Part shown: piece after piece, positions 43,329 through 55,158 of the stretch
How positions within the stretch are numbered: position 1 is the stretch's first letter
Layout of the letters: each line of letters starts with the position of its first letter
From: Cranoglanis bouderius
Lineage: Eukaryota; Chordata; Actinopteri; Siluriformes; Cranoglanididae
Direction: 5' to 3'
Length of the DNA stretch: 64,000 nucleotides
Assembly (NCBI GenBank): GCA_023630585.1
Contig: CM042544.1
Coordinates: forward strand, 10,986,756 to 11,050,755
The notes under the pieces: generated by a model
What the model was told of the DNA's origin: nothing
The model's database searches: none
Seen by the model: only the letters and a program-made list of their open reading frames with translations
Made by a program: the position numbers and the translations under genes

Positions 43329-46300
43329 ATGATGATGCTGATGATGATGTCTAATACGGATGTGTCCAGCGCCTCTAGCCGGCACATGTCGGATAACCAA
43401 GGTAAAAACATGAATAAATAGCCTAGTCTAGGTGGCTATATTATCACTAATTAACAACAATGTCAGTAAAACTGCATACGGTGTTTTTCCCTAATAAGCT
43501 TAAGCATCTTTGCACATGTTTTGAAGGTCTAAATGCACATTTGCGTTGACATAAGGCTGTTTTTCAAAGCTAATAGCATAACAATGTAATCCGTGTGCCT
43601 GATTCCTTATGTTGTCAGGAATCAACTTTTTGTAGGCAGTTATCCCTTTAACTAAAAAGGAAAATAAATCCCACAGACTCCTTCAGTACAGATTTATTTC
43701 ATGAACAGCCTACTTGTTTTAAGTTATTGAGTTTTGAAATAAACTCATTCAATTCCAGGGATAGTTAAATTACTATAGACTAAGAGACAAGATTTATAAC
43801 TTGAAGAAAATCAATAATTAATATAACATCTGTGATAATGGCAGGTTGTGATTTACACCTCTGTAATTAAATTAAAAACCTTGGATGCCCTGGCTATGCT
43901 TCACGGACCCCAATGTGAGACCTACTGCCTTATGGGATGTGTTGTAGATTTAGATCAACAGTTTCTTAATATCAGAAGTTCAGTTGAAACTATTTAACAT
44001 TAACTTAGTGAAAAAGAGGAAAATTCTGAACGTATTAGATTTTCTCCAAAAAAAAAAAAAAAAAAGGCCATTAGGTGTATTAGCTACACACTTGATCTTA
44101 GCCAAAAGGCAGAGAAGCGATTGTATGGCTTAGCTACACTACATTGCCCATAGGTGTGAATGTATGTGCCTTACGATAGATAGGCATCCCATCCAGTGTG
44201 TAATCACACTTCATGCCCAGTAGGTGCCGGATCCACCACAAACCCTACCAGGATAAAGGAGTTATATGTATGGATTCAGGTATTACTAGTAGGAATTTAT
44301 AGTTTGGTTTGGTTTGTTTATTCATTCATTTATTCATTCATTTATTTATTTAAATGTGAAGAAATTTTTTTTTTTTTACTAGTATTTGTTCAGTTTCAAC
44401 TTGTTAGGATTTTCTGAGGAAAAAATGCTCATGTTAAAGTAAATTAAATTTTATTTATTTTATTTGTCACATACTTTACAGCACAGTGAAATTCTTTTCG
44501 TCACATATCCCAGCTTGTTAGGAAGCCGGAGTCAGAGCGCAGAGTCAGCCATGTTACGGCACCCCTGGAGCAGAGAGTGTTAAGGGCCAACATTGACAGT
44601 TTGGCGGTTCTGGGGATTGGTAACCCAGAGCCTTAATCGTTGAGCCACCATTGCCCTAATTTAATATAAATTAATCAATGTGGAGATTTTTTAAAATTTT
44701 ATTTGTCTGTAGTTTAAAACATACTAATTACAATTTGAAATGTCAAAATATTATCTTGTGAAAATGTAGTCAGTATATATACATGTATCCTTGGTTAATC
44801 AAAAAAAGTATTTTAAAAAAAAGCATCAAATGAAATTAATACTTCAAATGTCAAAAAAATTGGAATATAATTTACAGAGGCCTTACCTGGTTTAGTGATT
44901 TAGGCTAAGTTTTCTTTTGCTAAGCCTTATAATACTTACCAGTTGCTTCTAATCAATCCCACCTGTATTTTGCGATTTTTGTGATCACAGAAATTAACAC
45001 AAAATCATGCAAACTCCACAATATTCGAAGGAGCTTGCAAAATTACCACAGATTTTCGGCAGATTTGGGCAAAGATGTGTCATGTGATGTCATCACAACA
45101 CGCATTCAGCCAAAGCCCTCTTTGATTCACATGTGTCGAACATAGTACAGCTAAAAGATCTCATTTACCAGCAAACATCACTGCGAAAGACTGTGCAAAA
45201 CATTTTTCATGCAATTGCAATTTCACCAATTCAAATAGTTTTCTTCAAAAACAGCACAAAAAACTCTGCAAGTTGCGTCGCAAATTCAGGTCATTCCACA
45301 ACGTCTCTATTGGATTATGGTCAGGCCATTCCAAAATGTTAACTTTATTCTTCTTTAACCATTTTTTTGGTAGAACGACTTGTGTGCTTAGGGTTGTTGT
45401 CTTGCTGCATGAGCCACTTTCTCTTGAGACTCAGTTCATTTGAGTGACATTTTCCTTTAGAATTCGCTGGTATACTTCAGAATTCATTGTTCTATCAATG
45501 ATGGCATTGTTCTATCAACTCCTGGCCCAGATGCAGCAAAACAGGCCCAAACCATGATACTACCACCACCATATTTTACAGATAGGTTCTTATGCTGGAA
45601 TGCAGTGCTTTCCTTTCTCCAAACATAATGCTTCTCATTTAAACCAAAATGTTCTATTTTGGTCTCATCTGTCCACAAAACATTTTTCCAATAGCCTTCT
45701 GGCTTGTCCACGCGATCTTTAGCAAACTGCAGAAGGGCAGCAATGTTTTTTTTGGAGAGCAATGGCTTTCTCCTTGCAATCCTGCCATGCACACCATTGT
45801 TGTTCAGTGTTCTCCAGATGGTGGACTCATGAACATTAACAGTAGCCAATGTGAGAGAGGCCTTTAGTTGGTTAGAAGTTACCCTGGGTTACTTTGTGAC
45901 CTTGTGGACTATTACACGTCTTGCTCTTGGAGTGATCCTTGTTGGTCGACCACTCCTGGGGAGGGTAACGATGGTCTTGAATTTCCTCCATTTGTACACA
46001 GTCTACCTGACTCTAGATTGGTGGAGTCCAAACTCTTTAGAGATGGTTTTCTAACCTTTTCCAGCCTGATGAGCATCAACAGTTCTTTTTCTGAGGTCCT
46101 CAGAAATCTCCTTTGTTCATGCCATGATACACTTTCACAACGTGTTGAGAAGATCAGACTCTGATAGATCCCTGTTCTTTAAATAAACAGAGCACTCAAT
46201 CACACCTGACTGTCATCCCATTGATTGAAAACACCCGACTCTAATTTCACCTTCAAATTAAACTGCTAATCGTAGAGGTTCACATACTTTTGCCACTCAT

Positions 46301-49300
46301 AAATATGAAATATTGGATCGTTTTTCTCGATAAATAAATGACCAAGTATAATATTTTTTGTCTCATTTGTTTAATTGGGTTCTCTTTGTCTACTTTAGGA
46401 CTTGTGTGATAATCTAATGATGTTTTAGGTCATATTTATGCAGAAATATAGAAAATTCTAAAGGGTTCACAAACTTTCAAGCACCACTGTATATGTAAAT
46501 AATGAAAAATCAGAACAATTATCTTTGGCCAGGAGTCAAGGGAGAAAAATTGGCCATGCTCTCTGGGCAGGATGGATGGCATACACTCTCTCTCCCCTGG
46601 TAATCAAAGTGAAACTAGTCAGTAATGGGCATCTGTGAGCTCATGTATGCAGAAGAGGCAGATAGTGCTTTCCTCTGAGTGTGTTATGCTGCCTTGTGAC
46701 ACAACATGACCAGCAGTTCGAAAAGATGTTGTTGACTGGCTTCAAGTGTTAGTCTTTACCCTCCCCAGTTCATAGCTGTCATATGATAGGGGAGAGCTAG
46801 AGGGTGAGAATAGGCAGGAGACCAAATTAGGGAGAAAATGAGGGGGAAATCATCAGTAAGTAGTGCTGACCTTATACAGTCAGGTCCATTTTTGTTGTTG
46901 TTGTAATTTTGCCACTGTACACCACCACAGTGTACTGAAACGAAGCAATCAAGATGTGATTGAAGTGTAGACTTTCAGCTTTAATTCAAGGGGTTTAACA
47001 AAATATTGCATTAACTGTTTATGAATGACAACCATTTTTGCAGAGTCCTTCCATTTTCACAGGCTTAAAAGTAATTGGACAAACTAACAATCATAAATAT
47101 TAGGATTATTTTTAATACTTGCATGCAAATCCTTTGCTGTCAGTGATTGCCTGAAATCTGGAACCCATGGACATCACAAAATGACCAAATTGCTTTGCCA
47201 GGCCTTTACTCAGTCCATCTAGGATGTAGCGATTTTGCGATCGCAGAAATGAATGCAAAATCATAGAAACTATGCAATATTCGCAGGAGCTTGTAATTTT
47301 TTTTAAATTACTGCAGATTTTCCGCAGATTTGGGCCAAGACACGTCATGCGACATCATCACAATGCGCCATGTGACATCATCACAGCCAAAGCCCCCTTC
47401 AATTCACGTGTCTTACATGAGTACAGTTAAATGGTCTCATTTACAGTGAGGGAAAAAATTATTTGATCCCCTGTTGATTTTGAACGTTTGCCCACTGACA
47501 AAGAAATGATCAGTCTATAATTTTAATGGTAGGTGTATTTTAACAATGAGAGACAGAATAACAACAAAAAAATCCAGAAAAACGCATTTCAAAAAAGTTG
47601 TAAACTGATTTGCATTTTAATGAGGGAAATAAGTATTTGATCCCCTATTAATGAAGAAGATTTCTGGCTCCCAGGTGTCTTTTACACAGGTAACGAGCTG
47701 AGATTAGGAGCACTCTTTTAAAGGGAGTGTTCCTAATCTCAGCTTGTTACTTTTATAAAAGACACCTGTCCACAGAAGCAATCAATCAATCAGATTCCAA
47801 AATCTCCACCATGGCCAAGACCAAAGAGATGTCCAAGGATGTCAGGGACAAGATTGTAGACCTACACAAGGCTGGAATGGGCTACAAGACCATCGCCAAG
47901 CAGCTTGGTGAGAAGGTGACAACAGTTGGTGTGATAGATATTTGTAGGCTTTTATCCACCCTGATTTCTATATCCCTATGATTCACTGGTGCACGTGACC
48001 GTGTGTCAGCTGTAAGCAAATCTAGGAACCGGTGAATTGAGTAGGAATGTTTCATAAGACCCATATGGAATCTCTGGATGATTGGTGGAAGTTTAGCCAG
48101 AGCATGGAATTCCAACAAAAAAAATCCCAATTGTTTTGCACCATCTTTGCCTGACAACACAGATCAAGCAGCTGAACACTGTATGCAAATTGTCTTCATG
48201 CATGTTGTTGTTATTGACTGTGGCTTATGGCATTTTTTTTTTTATAACTGGAAAACAGAAGCTTGCAGATCGCAGGCTTGGGTATAAAAAGGATGTCTGT
48301 ATCAGGCAGTTTCCAAAACCTGGCAACTGGATGGCAGTATCAAACTGAAATATGAAAAAAGGCATTCTGATAGGTTCATTATTAAATTGTCACAAGCAAT
48401 TTATTATGAAGTGAACAGTCTTTTATTATTATTATTATTATTATTATTTTTATTATAAAAACTCGGCATAGTAGTGAACCTTCCCAGAAGTGGCTGACCT
48501 TCCAAAATTCCTCCAAGAACACGACTCATCCAGGAGGTCACAAAAGAGCCAAGAACAACATTGAAAGAACTTCAGGCCTCTCTTGCATCAATAAAGGTCA
48601 CTGTTCCATTCCACTATCAGAAAGACACTGGGCAAAAATGGCATTCATGGAAGAGTGGTGAGGCAAAAACCACTGCTAACCCAGAAGAACATTAAGGCTT
48701 GTCTGAATTTTGCCAGAACACACCATGATCGTCCTCAAAACTTTTGGGAGAATGTTCTGTGGACTGATGAGTCAAAAGTGGAACTGTTTGGAGGACTGGG
48801 GTCCCGTTACATCTCGCATAAACCAAATACCAAATTCCACAAAAAGACATCATATGGCCAAGCATGGTGGTGGAAATGTGGTGATGTGGGGATGCTTTTC
48901 TGCTTCAGGGCCTGGGCAACTTGCAATAATTGAGGAAAACATTCATTCTGCTTTCTACCAGAAAATCCTAAAGGAAAATGTCCGGTCTTCAGTCTGTAAG
49001 TTTGAAACTCAAGTGCAACAAAAAAAAATTAAGTTTTGGAGTGGCCTAGTTAAAGTCCTGACTTGAACCCAATTGAGATTCTGTGGCAGGACCTTAAATG
49101 GGCAGTTTATGCTTGAAAACCCTCCAATGTGGCTGAACTAAAGCAGTTCTGCAAAGAAGAGTGGGCCAACATTCCACCAAAGTGGTGTGAAAGACTGATC
49201 TCCAGTTATTGGAAGTGTTTCATTGCAGTTATTGCTGCTAAAGATGGCACAACCAGATTTTAAGTTTAAGGGGGCAATTAATTTTTCACATGGGTGATAG

Positions 49301-51031
49301 GTGTTGGATAACTTTTTTTTTTTTTGCTTCAATTAAAAAAAAAAAAACTGTATTCTGTGTTTACTCAGGTTGCCTCTGTTTTATGTTGTAATTTGATCTA
49401 AAACTATTTACTATGAGATACACAAAAACAGAAGAAATCAAGGATGGGGCAAATACTTTTTTAATAGCACTGTATAGTAGCATTGTGCAAAAGATGCATA
49501 TATTTGTTGACCAAAATTAATGTCTTCTACTAGTTGTGTATTTGTGCAGCAACTTTAAAGAATAAAACATTAAGTAAAGAAATTATGCTTTTGAAAACAT
49601 TCCAAGTTACTATATATACACTATTTAAAAGTTTTGGAATGATGAGTGGCTTCAATTATTTAAAGCTTGCTTTCCTCTCTTTCCTCTATAGATGTGAAGA
49701 CCCTGATAGAGGAAGAATTCCAAAAACAAATACTTATGGAGAGTAATGAAATCAAGATTTCAAGAGACTTGTATCATCCCTCAGGGAACAATACAGATCT
49801 TTGGGACAGTATATGGAAACCCACCAATCCGGCCTTCTGCTTGGCCTGTGATACAATGTTCCCTGATAGGTTGACACTTGAGCAGCACACATGCCCTTTT
49901 GTGAACTTCATTTGCTCATGTGGTGTTAGTTTCCTTAATTATCCTGAAATGTGGGCCCATAGTACTTTCCACAGCCATAGAGGCACTTGTGTACCGAGTC
50001 ATCAAAGTGCCATCCAGAGCAGGATAACTGCTACTAAAGAACAAGAGTCAAAGTTGAAGTTGTTAGAAACAACAGCAAAGAACCTTGGTCTTGTACAGAA
50101 CACTGCTCATTTTGCCTGTTTGCCATCCCCGAAACCCTCGTTTAAAAGTGGACAAACCATAAACATGTGGAAGCATTTCAAGCCAGTTGTGAAGCTGGAG
50201 ACTATTCGGAGATTTTACCCCAAAGGAAAATACATGTGTGCAATTTGCCAAGAAGTGTTTTGCAAACAGGACCAGCTCATTGAGCATGTTAACAGTCACT
50301 ATAAGGCCTACATTTATGGTTGCAATCATTGTGGACTGCTTTTGATTGGAAGTGTTCCCCCGAAACCTTACCACAGGTGTGGGTCATTTCAAACAAAGTT
50401 TTTGCAAAGGTTTACTATTGGCCAAATGCAGAGAGACCCATTATTAGCTGACTCCTATCCTTGTCCGCATTGCTCCTTAAAATTTGGTCATCTGGGGAAC
50501 CTTAACAACCATATATACCTCAACCACACCAACATAATCAAAGGTCAGGAAACTCCAAAAAAGTTGTCTCAAGTAAGAAGTGTGACAGGACTGCACAGGA
50601 CTTTGGACAGCATGCCAAATGAAAGGCAACAAAATAAAAAAATGAGTTGTGCCCTTTGTGGGAAAAGGTATGACACGATCAAGATGCTTGGGATGCACAG
50701 GTGCAAAATTAAGGTGACTTTGCTAAAGCCAGAGGCAGTAGCAAAGTTTTCTGCCAGACAAGAACAGCAAAGATCTGATCCAAATTATCTGACGAAGAGA
50801 AACTGCAGTGAAGTGACCTTTCGGTTTCAAGACATCTGCAACATCAAGGCCTATGACTGTACAAAACTATTAGAAATAAAAAGTGAGCCAGTAGAAGTGA
50901 ATCTTAAAATGACAACTTTTCCCCACAGTGTGTCAGTAAAAACTGAGCCTGAATTGCAGGATGATGATTTTGGAGTGAAAAAGAATGGAGGCAACATTTT
51001 AGCAAACAGTCTGAAATCTGAAGAAATCTAA
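43329..51031 (+). CDS. Zinc-finger protein with C-terminal SUMO-type sites (two coding exons)
   Basis: The terminal exon 49692-51031 follows a good acceptor, TTTCCTCTATAG|. It opens with the last two bases of a codon, so it needs an upstream exon ending in phase 1. The exon at 43329-43401 ends CAA G|GTAAAA in exactly that phase, with several ATGs in a row (43329 to 43347). The joined product is 464-470 aa depending on the ATG. About six unevenly spaced C2H2/C2HC fingers occur, including CLACDTMF, CAICQEVF, CPHCSLKFG and CALCGKRY. The C-terminus carries IKSE, VKTE and LKSE, three psi-K-x-E SUMO consensus sites. There are no TGEKP linkers, so it is not a standard KRAB-type array. Likely nuclear. 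The terminal exon is secure; the pairing with exon 1 is inferred from phase and position. Confidence 0.75.
44085..44121 (-). pseudogene. U2 snRNA 5' fragment
   Basis: The minus strand reads ATCGCTTCTCTGCCTTTTGG then CTAAGATCAAGTGTG. This is nucleotides 1 to about 35 of U2 snRNA with one substitution. It then diverges and runs into a T-tract (the A-run at 44048-44065 on the plus strand). Truncated and intronic, so not a functional gene. Confidence 0.8.
44448..44658 (-). mobile_element. tRNA-derived SINE, second family
   Basis: Minus-strand head GGTGGCTCAACGATTAAGGC resembles a pol III A box. The tail ends in GAATTTCACTGTGCTGTAAA and ACAAATAAAAT. The body differs from the SINE at 11369-11633. 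Confidence 0.8.
44970..45285. repeat. Unclassified interspersed repeat, copy 1
   Basis: Shares ordered blocks with 47224-47442, such as TCGCAGAA/TCACAGAA, GCAGATTTGGG, GTGATGTCATCACA and CAGCCAAAGCCC. Contains a palindrome-like TGTGATGTCATCACA. Superfamily not recognised. Confidence 0.6.
45286..46489 (-). mobile_element. Tc1-like transposon, 5' or 3' truncated
   Basis: The right end reads inward CAGTGGTGCTTGAAAGTTTG and is followed by TA. The minus strand keeps about 120 codons of transposase (45484-45849), including VLWTDETKIEHFG with the first catalytic Asp and KYGGGSIMVWACFAASGPG. The frame is broken beyond, and the left inverted repeat is replaced by the repeat at 44970-45285. A fragment of the same family is at 53400-53722. 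Confidence 0.8.
46490..46875. other. Intron sequence between two Tc1 relics, no feature
   Basis: No coding, RNA or repeat signal recognised. Confidence 0.5.
46876..47215 (-). mobile_element. Fragment of the 5210-6240 Tc1 family
   Basis: Starts CAGTCAGGTCCA after TA. Shares TTCAAGGGGTTTAACAAAAT, CAAGATGTGATTGAAGTGTA and the inner CCTGAAATC.GGAACCCATGG with the 5.2-kb copy. The distal half is missing. Confidence 0.75.
47224..47442. repeat. Unclassified interspersed repeat, copy 2
   Basis: Same ordered blocks as 44970-45285, in the same orientation, with about 20% divergence by eye. Confidence 0.6.
47444..47931 (+). mobile_element. 5' half of a Tc1-like transposon (family of 58600-60198)
   Basis: Begins CAGTGAGGGAAAAAATTATT after TA and keeps the whole left inverted repeat. 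It continues into the transposase N-terminus starting MAKTKEMSKDVRDKIVDLHK, an HTH domain. Homology stops abruptly at GTTGGTG near 47931. Confidence 0.85.
47932..48477. other. Unidentified spacer between two Tc1 fragments
   Basis: Contains an (ATT)n microsatellite at about 48422-48450. No coding or repeat family recognised. Confidence 0.45.
48478..49472 (+). mobile_element. 5'-truncated Tc1-like transposon, third family
   Basis: The plus strand encodes transposase fragments in two frames: RQKPLLTQKNIKACLNFART and VLWTDESKVELFG with the first catalytic Asp, then HHMAKHGGGNVVMWGCFSAS. The right end GGCAAATACTTTTTTAATAG + CACTG is followed by TA. At least one frameshift (about 48850) and stops disable it. 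Confidence 0.8.
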
Positions 51032-51155
51032 AGCGTTGTCTTGGTAGGATACATTAGGATAACATAAGTAATTAAAAATTCCCTAGATTTATTCTTTTAC
51101 TTTGCTAGTTGTTATATTGTTTGTAGTCACTTTATATTAGTGCTTGCTGCAAACC

Positions 51156-51161
51156 AATAAA
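51156..51161 (+). terminator. Poly(A) signal of the 43.3-51.0 kb zinc-finger gene
   Basis: AATAAA 125 nt after the stop codon. Confidence 0.65.
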
Positions 51162-52065
51162 AGTCATATAGTTTTCCTTGATTATCTAAACTTTCATTAG
51201 TCTCTGTTGTTCTTTTGTTCTAATCTTCCTACTAAGTAATTGTGAAATCGAAGAGGACTCAGCAGGTGATTGTGGATCCATGTGAACTTTATTTAAAATG
51301 CACATAATATTAAGCAGACCACGTCAGGAAACCAGACTAGAAACAAGGTAATATGAGCACTTGAGATACTTGAGATTGGAGATTTTCCTTCTGTGCAAGG
51401 TGAACACTATGCAAAGACTAATGAACACAAAAGGGTATATTAACCAATCTCAACTAGAACACAAAACACTTTGACCTAATTAGACAGACTAAAAAGGAAA
51501 AAGCAGTGACTGGGGCCAAAGACTGGGAAAGCGAGAAAACTAATTGTAAACAAATATCCACATGGCAGTCATCAAAAAACAAAACATAATCCCAGTGCGC
51601 ATCATGCTGGAACAATAGCTGGGAAACTTTACAGAAATTTTCTTTTCTTATATAGCACCCCCAAGGTGGGGTATGTATATAAAGCTGGTTGCATGAACAC
51701 TGGATAACCTCCAGGGGCGCACAAAGTCAAAGTGAACGTGACTCAATATTTAATATAAATACAGTAGCCATATGCTTATAGATTCCCTGGAAACAATGGC
51801 ATGTATCTGGTTACATGTGTAACTAGTGTTCACATGGCACACAAAGATGATTTGCTACCTTCAGAAAGGCTGTGGCAAGTTATTGAGCCAGCAGTGCGAC
51901 ACTATCCACAGTGCAGTGATGTGCTGCAATGGTTGCCACACCTTCAGTGTAGATGGGGACTATCTGCTGTTGAGCAGTCTCTGTAGGAAGGTTAGTACTT
52001 GTGGTGAACAATCCACCTCCTCAGCTTTGGTACAAGTTCACTGAGAGACCAAGCACTGTACAGTA
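51162..52065. other. Intergenic, no gene seen
   Basis: Ordinary AT-rich DNA. Frames of 60-70 codons at 51800-52044 lack any known domain. Confidence 0.5.
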
Positions 52066-52262
52066 CAGGTGCATCTCAAAAAATTAGAATATCGTGGAAA
52101 AGTTCTTTTTTTTTTTCCGTAATTTAATTTTAAAAAGTGGAACTTTCATATATTCTAGATTCATTACACATAAAGTGAAATATTTCACGCCTTTTTTGTT
52201 TTAATCTCGATGATTACGGCTTACAGCTCATAGAAATGAGATACTGGAAAAATCTTTTGCTT
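52066..52262. mobile_element. One end of a Tc1-like element
   Basis: CAGGTGCATCTCAAAAAATT after TA is close to, but distinct from, the end of the 41401 element (AGAATATCGTGGAAAAGTTC follows). The element breaks off at the gypsy relic. Confidence 0.7.
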
Positions 52263-52279
52263 ACATGTACCCACATACC

Positions 52280-53185
52280 CTACACCAGACACTCCTTCTC
52301 TATTGTACTTAGTGTCTCACATACTAAGAGAATCCAGCTGATGTACAGCACAACGTGCTCCATCCCCTTCAGCACCTGAGACAAAACTGCCCCCAGTCCT
52401 CTGTCCGACTGTCTGACTCGTCTGCAGAACAAAAGGGAGAGAAAAGTCAGGAGAATGCAACAGCTGCCCCCCACAGAAAACTGCTTTTACCTGACAAAAA
52501 GCCCTTGCATGGCTCCATCCCCTGGACTGGATATGGTGTTCCCTTTTTAGTGAGGTCAGTAAGCAGGCTGGTGATGTCAGAGAAGTTAGATATAAACCTC
52601 TGATAATAGCTAGCCAGCCTCAGGAACCATCTCAGCCCCTTTTTGGTTTTGGGTCTCGGATAGGCCGCAATTGCTGCTGTCTTGTCAATTTGGGGACGTA
52701 TCTGCCCATGGCCCAAATGGAAGCCCTCATACCATACTTCCACCTATCCAACTGCACACTTCTTTTGAATTTGCTGCGAGTCCTGGCCCATCTTAAGGAT
52801 CTCAAGACAGCTCTTTGATGTTGCAAATGCCATTGAAACGTCACTGGGTCTCCAAACAAACCAAATGGAAGGGTGACAAATTGGTGTAACCTAAATGGAG
52901 TATAAAGGCCATTTTCTCTCGAGATACTGGAGTCAAGGGAATCTGCCAAAACCCCCAGTGTCAGAAAAAAATGTGAGCCACCTAACTGATCGAGCAGTTC
53001 ATCACTGTGTGGCATTGGGTATGTCAAATTTAGACACCATGTTGACTTTTTTAAAAGTCTACATAAAAATGGACTGACCCGTCTGCCTTGAGCACCAAGA
53101 CCACCAGGCTGCTCCAATCACTGTGGGACTTCTTGATTACTCCCATGTTGAGCATAGCCGTGAGTTCATCCTAAACCACATTTTT
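52280..53185 (-). pseudogene. Ty3/gypsy pol relic (reverse transcriptase and RNase H region)
   Basis: The minus strand carries, in order, decayed reverse transcriptase words (MPHSDELLDQLGGSHFF, LHQFVTLPFGL), the connection segment (GLRWFLRLASYYQRFI) and RNase H words (SDRGLGAVLSQ). These are spread over different frames with many stops. The catalytic YxDD box region is not recognisable. No LTRs flank it. Confidence 0.75.
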
Positions 53186-53399
53186 TCTGCTTGGGTAAAT
53201 GGTAGGGGTGGCTGGGTATAACCACACCAGGAGGAGTCTAAATGTGTTGCTCTGTAAGGTCCGCGCAACTAGGTAGAGACAAAAATGTCAGAAAAAATCT
53301 CCTTGCACTCTGGCAACCTGTGCTTTCTGGGATGAGAGGTGATCTCCACAGGGGACTGACAAAAATATTATACTTTGTCATTTTATTTATTGAGGAAAA

Positions 53400-53722
53400 T
53401 GATCTAATATTTCATATCTGTGAGTGGCAAAAATATGTGAACCTCTAGGATTAGCAGTTCATTTGAAAGTGTGACTTCAGTCAGTGCGATGAAAATCAGG
53501 TGTGAGTGAATACCCTGTTTTATTTAAAGAACAGGGATCTATCAGAGTCTGATCTTCACAGCAATTTTTTGTGGAAGTGTATCATAGCACAAGCAAAGGA
53601 GATTTCTGAGGACCTCAGAAAAAGAGTTTCTCAGGCTGGAAAAGGTTAGAAAACAATCTCTAAAGGACTCTGCCAATCCACAGTCAGATAGATTTTGTTC
53701 AAATGGAGGAAATTCAAGACTG
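53400..53722 (+). mobile_element. Fragment of the 45286-46489 Tc1 family
   Basis: Shares AAAGAACAGGGATCTATCAG, GGAGATTTCTGAGGACCTCA and GGCTGGAAAAGGTTAGAAAAC with that element in opposite orientation. Only the 5' quarter is present. Confidence 0.7.
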
Positions 53723-53730
53723 TTAGTTTT

Positions 53731-54088
53731 TTTTTGTCTCTTCCCTGCAAATGTTTCACATCTCTACTCAACAATAATCCGCTGATTAATAGTCCATTGT
53801 ATTGATTTTGCACCTGTCATATATTTGCATATAAGTATTCTTGACCTCTTATTTAAATAGCTAAGTGCCCCAGTATTGTGTCGTTGTATTATTATAGTGA
53901 CCAGAAAAAAAGACTATTCATAGTCAACACTTCATCAATCTGCAGGAATATTAACATTTTTGGGCACAGCAAAAAAAAATTGATTAAAAAATCGAATAAT
54001 TTGGGTCTTCCCATAAGTATGTGAATGCTACTGCTGTGACTTTGATACAATTCAAGTAATTACTTATTTAAAAAGAGTATATTGTTTA
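53731..54088. repeat. Direct repeat of about 360 bp, copy 1
   Basis: Starts TTTTTGTCTCTTCCCTGCAA, ends AGAGTATATTGTTTA, and is about 95% identical by eye to 55750-56113. The second copy lies inside the Harbinger-like element at 55159-56621, so this may be a fragment of a related element. Confidence 0.85.
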
Positions 54089-54503
54089 CCATTTTTACCC
54101 TCCCCAGGAATTGTCAACCAACAAAGATCACTCCAAGAGCACTTGGATGAAAACATGTCTTAGGGATTCATCTTGTGGCTGCTCCAAGGGGAAAACCACT
54201 GAGCGCATTCCCCACAGAGAGTAGGGGGTCAGCTTTCCCTGCCCTCCTGACTTTTTCAAAGAGGTGACTTCTTTAAAGCTTCTGAAACAATGCCTAATTA
54301 ATCCCCAAAATCAGTGAATGAGTGAGGTGTGGACTAACTGTCACCTTTGTTGTATGCTTTTGGCCCTGAAAATTTGTCTGATCAGTGGTGTATTCAGGGC
54401 CATATGCACATATATGACATATGCTTACTTTTGTGTCTTACGAGACTTTGGAGGTGGGGACAGTGGCTGATGTCTCCGCTCCTATGATTGGTCACTGACA
54501 TGC
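54089..54503. other. Spacer between a repeat fragment and a solo LTR, no gene
   Basis: No coding or RNA feature supported. Confidence 0.5.
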
Positions 54504-55083
54504 TGTAACGGTGGGCCGGCACACATTGCACACATCGCGCTCCTCACGCAACTGCCGGTGGAGTGCTGAACGGACAGCGCCATTTCAGCACCCACTTTGT
54601 TTTGGACAGCAAGAGAGCACGTGGCTGCAAGGCGGGGCAACTGAAACACACACGGCTGGCAGAAAATTATTGGAGCGGCAGCTCTTCACCCTCCGGCAGA
54701 AGAACGGCGGAGATAAAAGAGTGCAGCCAGCACAGCGGGGCGAGCTCGTTCTCCATGCCACTTTCTAATTGTACATGTCTCTCTCCCTCTCTTTTCAGAC
54801 ATGGAAGCCAGTGACGACGAAGAGGAAGAAAGAGAATCAGCTCCCTGGCAGTCTCCTTCACTGGCCCCCTCAGCCTGCTCCAAGTTTCCTGGGTCCCGCC
54901 TCACAACTGCTCCAGCTTCCCCATCGTGCCCCAGGCCAGGAAGACAATGACCCTCACTCCCACTCACCTCATTATTGCACCTCATCACCTGCACCTAAAA
55001 ATTAATAAACACCTCTTTTTCCTCACCACCTCTGCCTCTCTAGTGTCTGTGTTCTGCCTGCCCCGGCCCCGAATGGCCACACA
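54504..55083 (+). mobile_element. Solo LTR (580 bp) with a 4-bp target duplication
   Basis: Starts TGTAACGGTGGGCC, ends GAATGGCCACACA, and is flanked by ATGC on both sides (54500-54503 and 55084-55087). AATAAA lies at 55004-55009, placing transcription on the plus strand. A GATAAAAGAG box near 54712 could be the TATA. No internal retroelement sequence remains, as after LTR-LTR recombination. Confidence 0.8.
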
Positions 55084-55158
55084 ATGCATCTCTTGTTCCA
55101 CACTCCGGTCCAGCCAGTCCAGTTGGTAGAGAGAACAATAATATGCAAGTAAGTCTTA

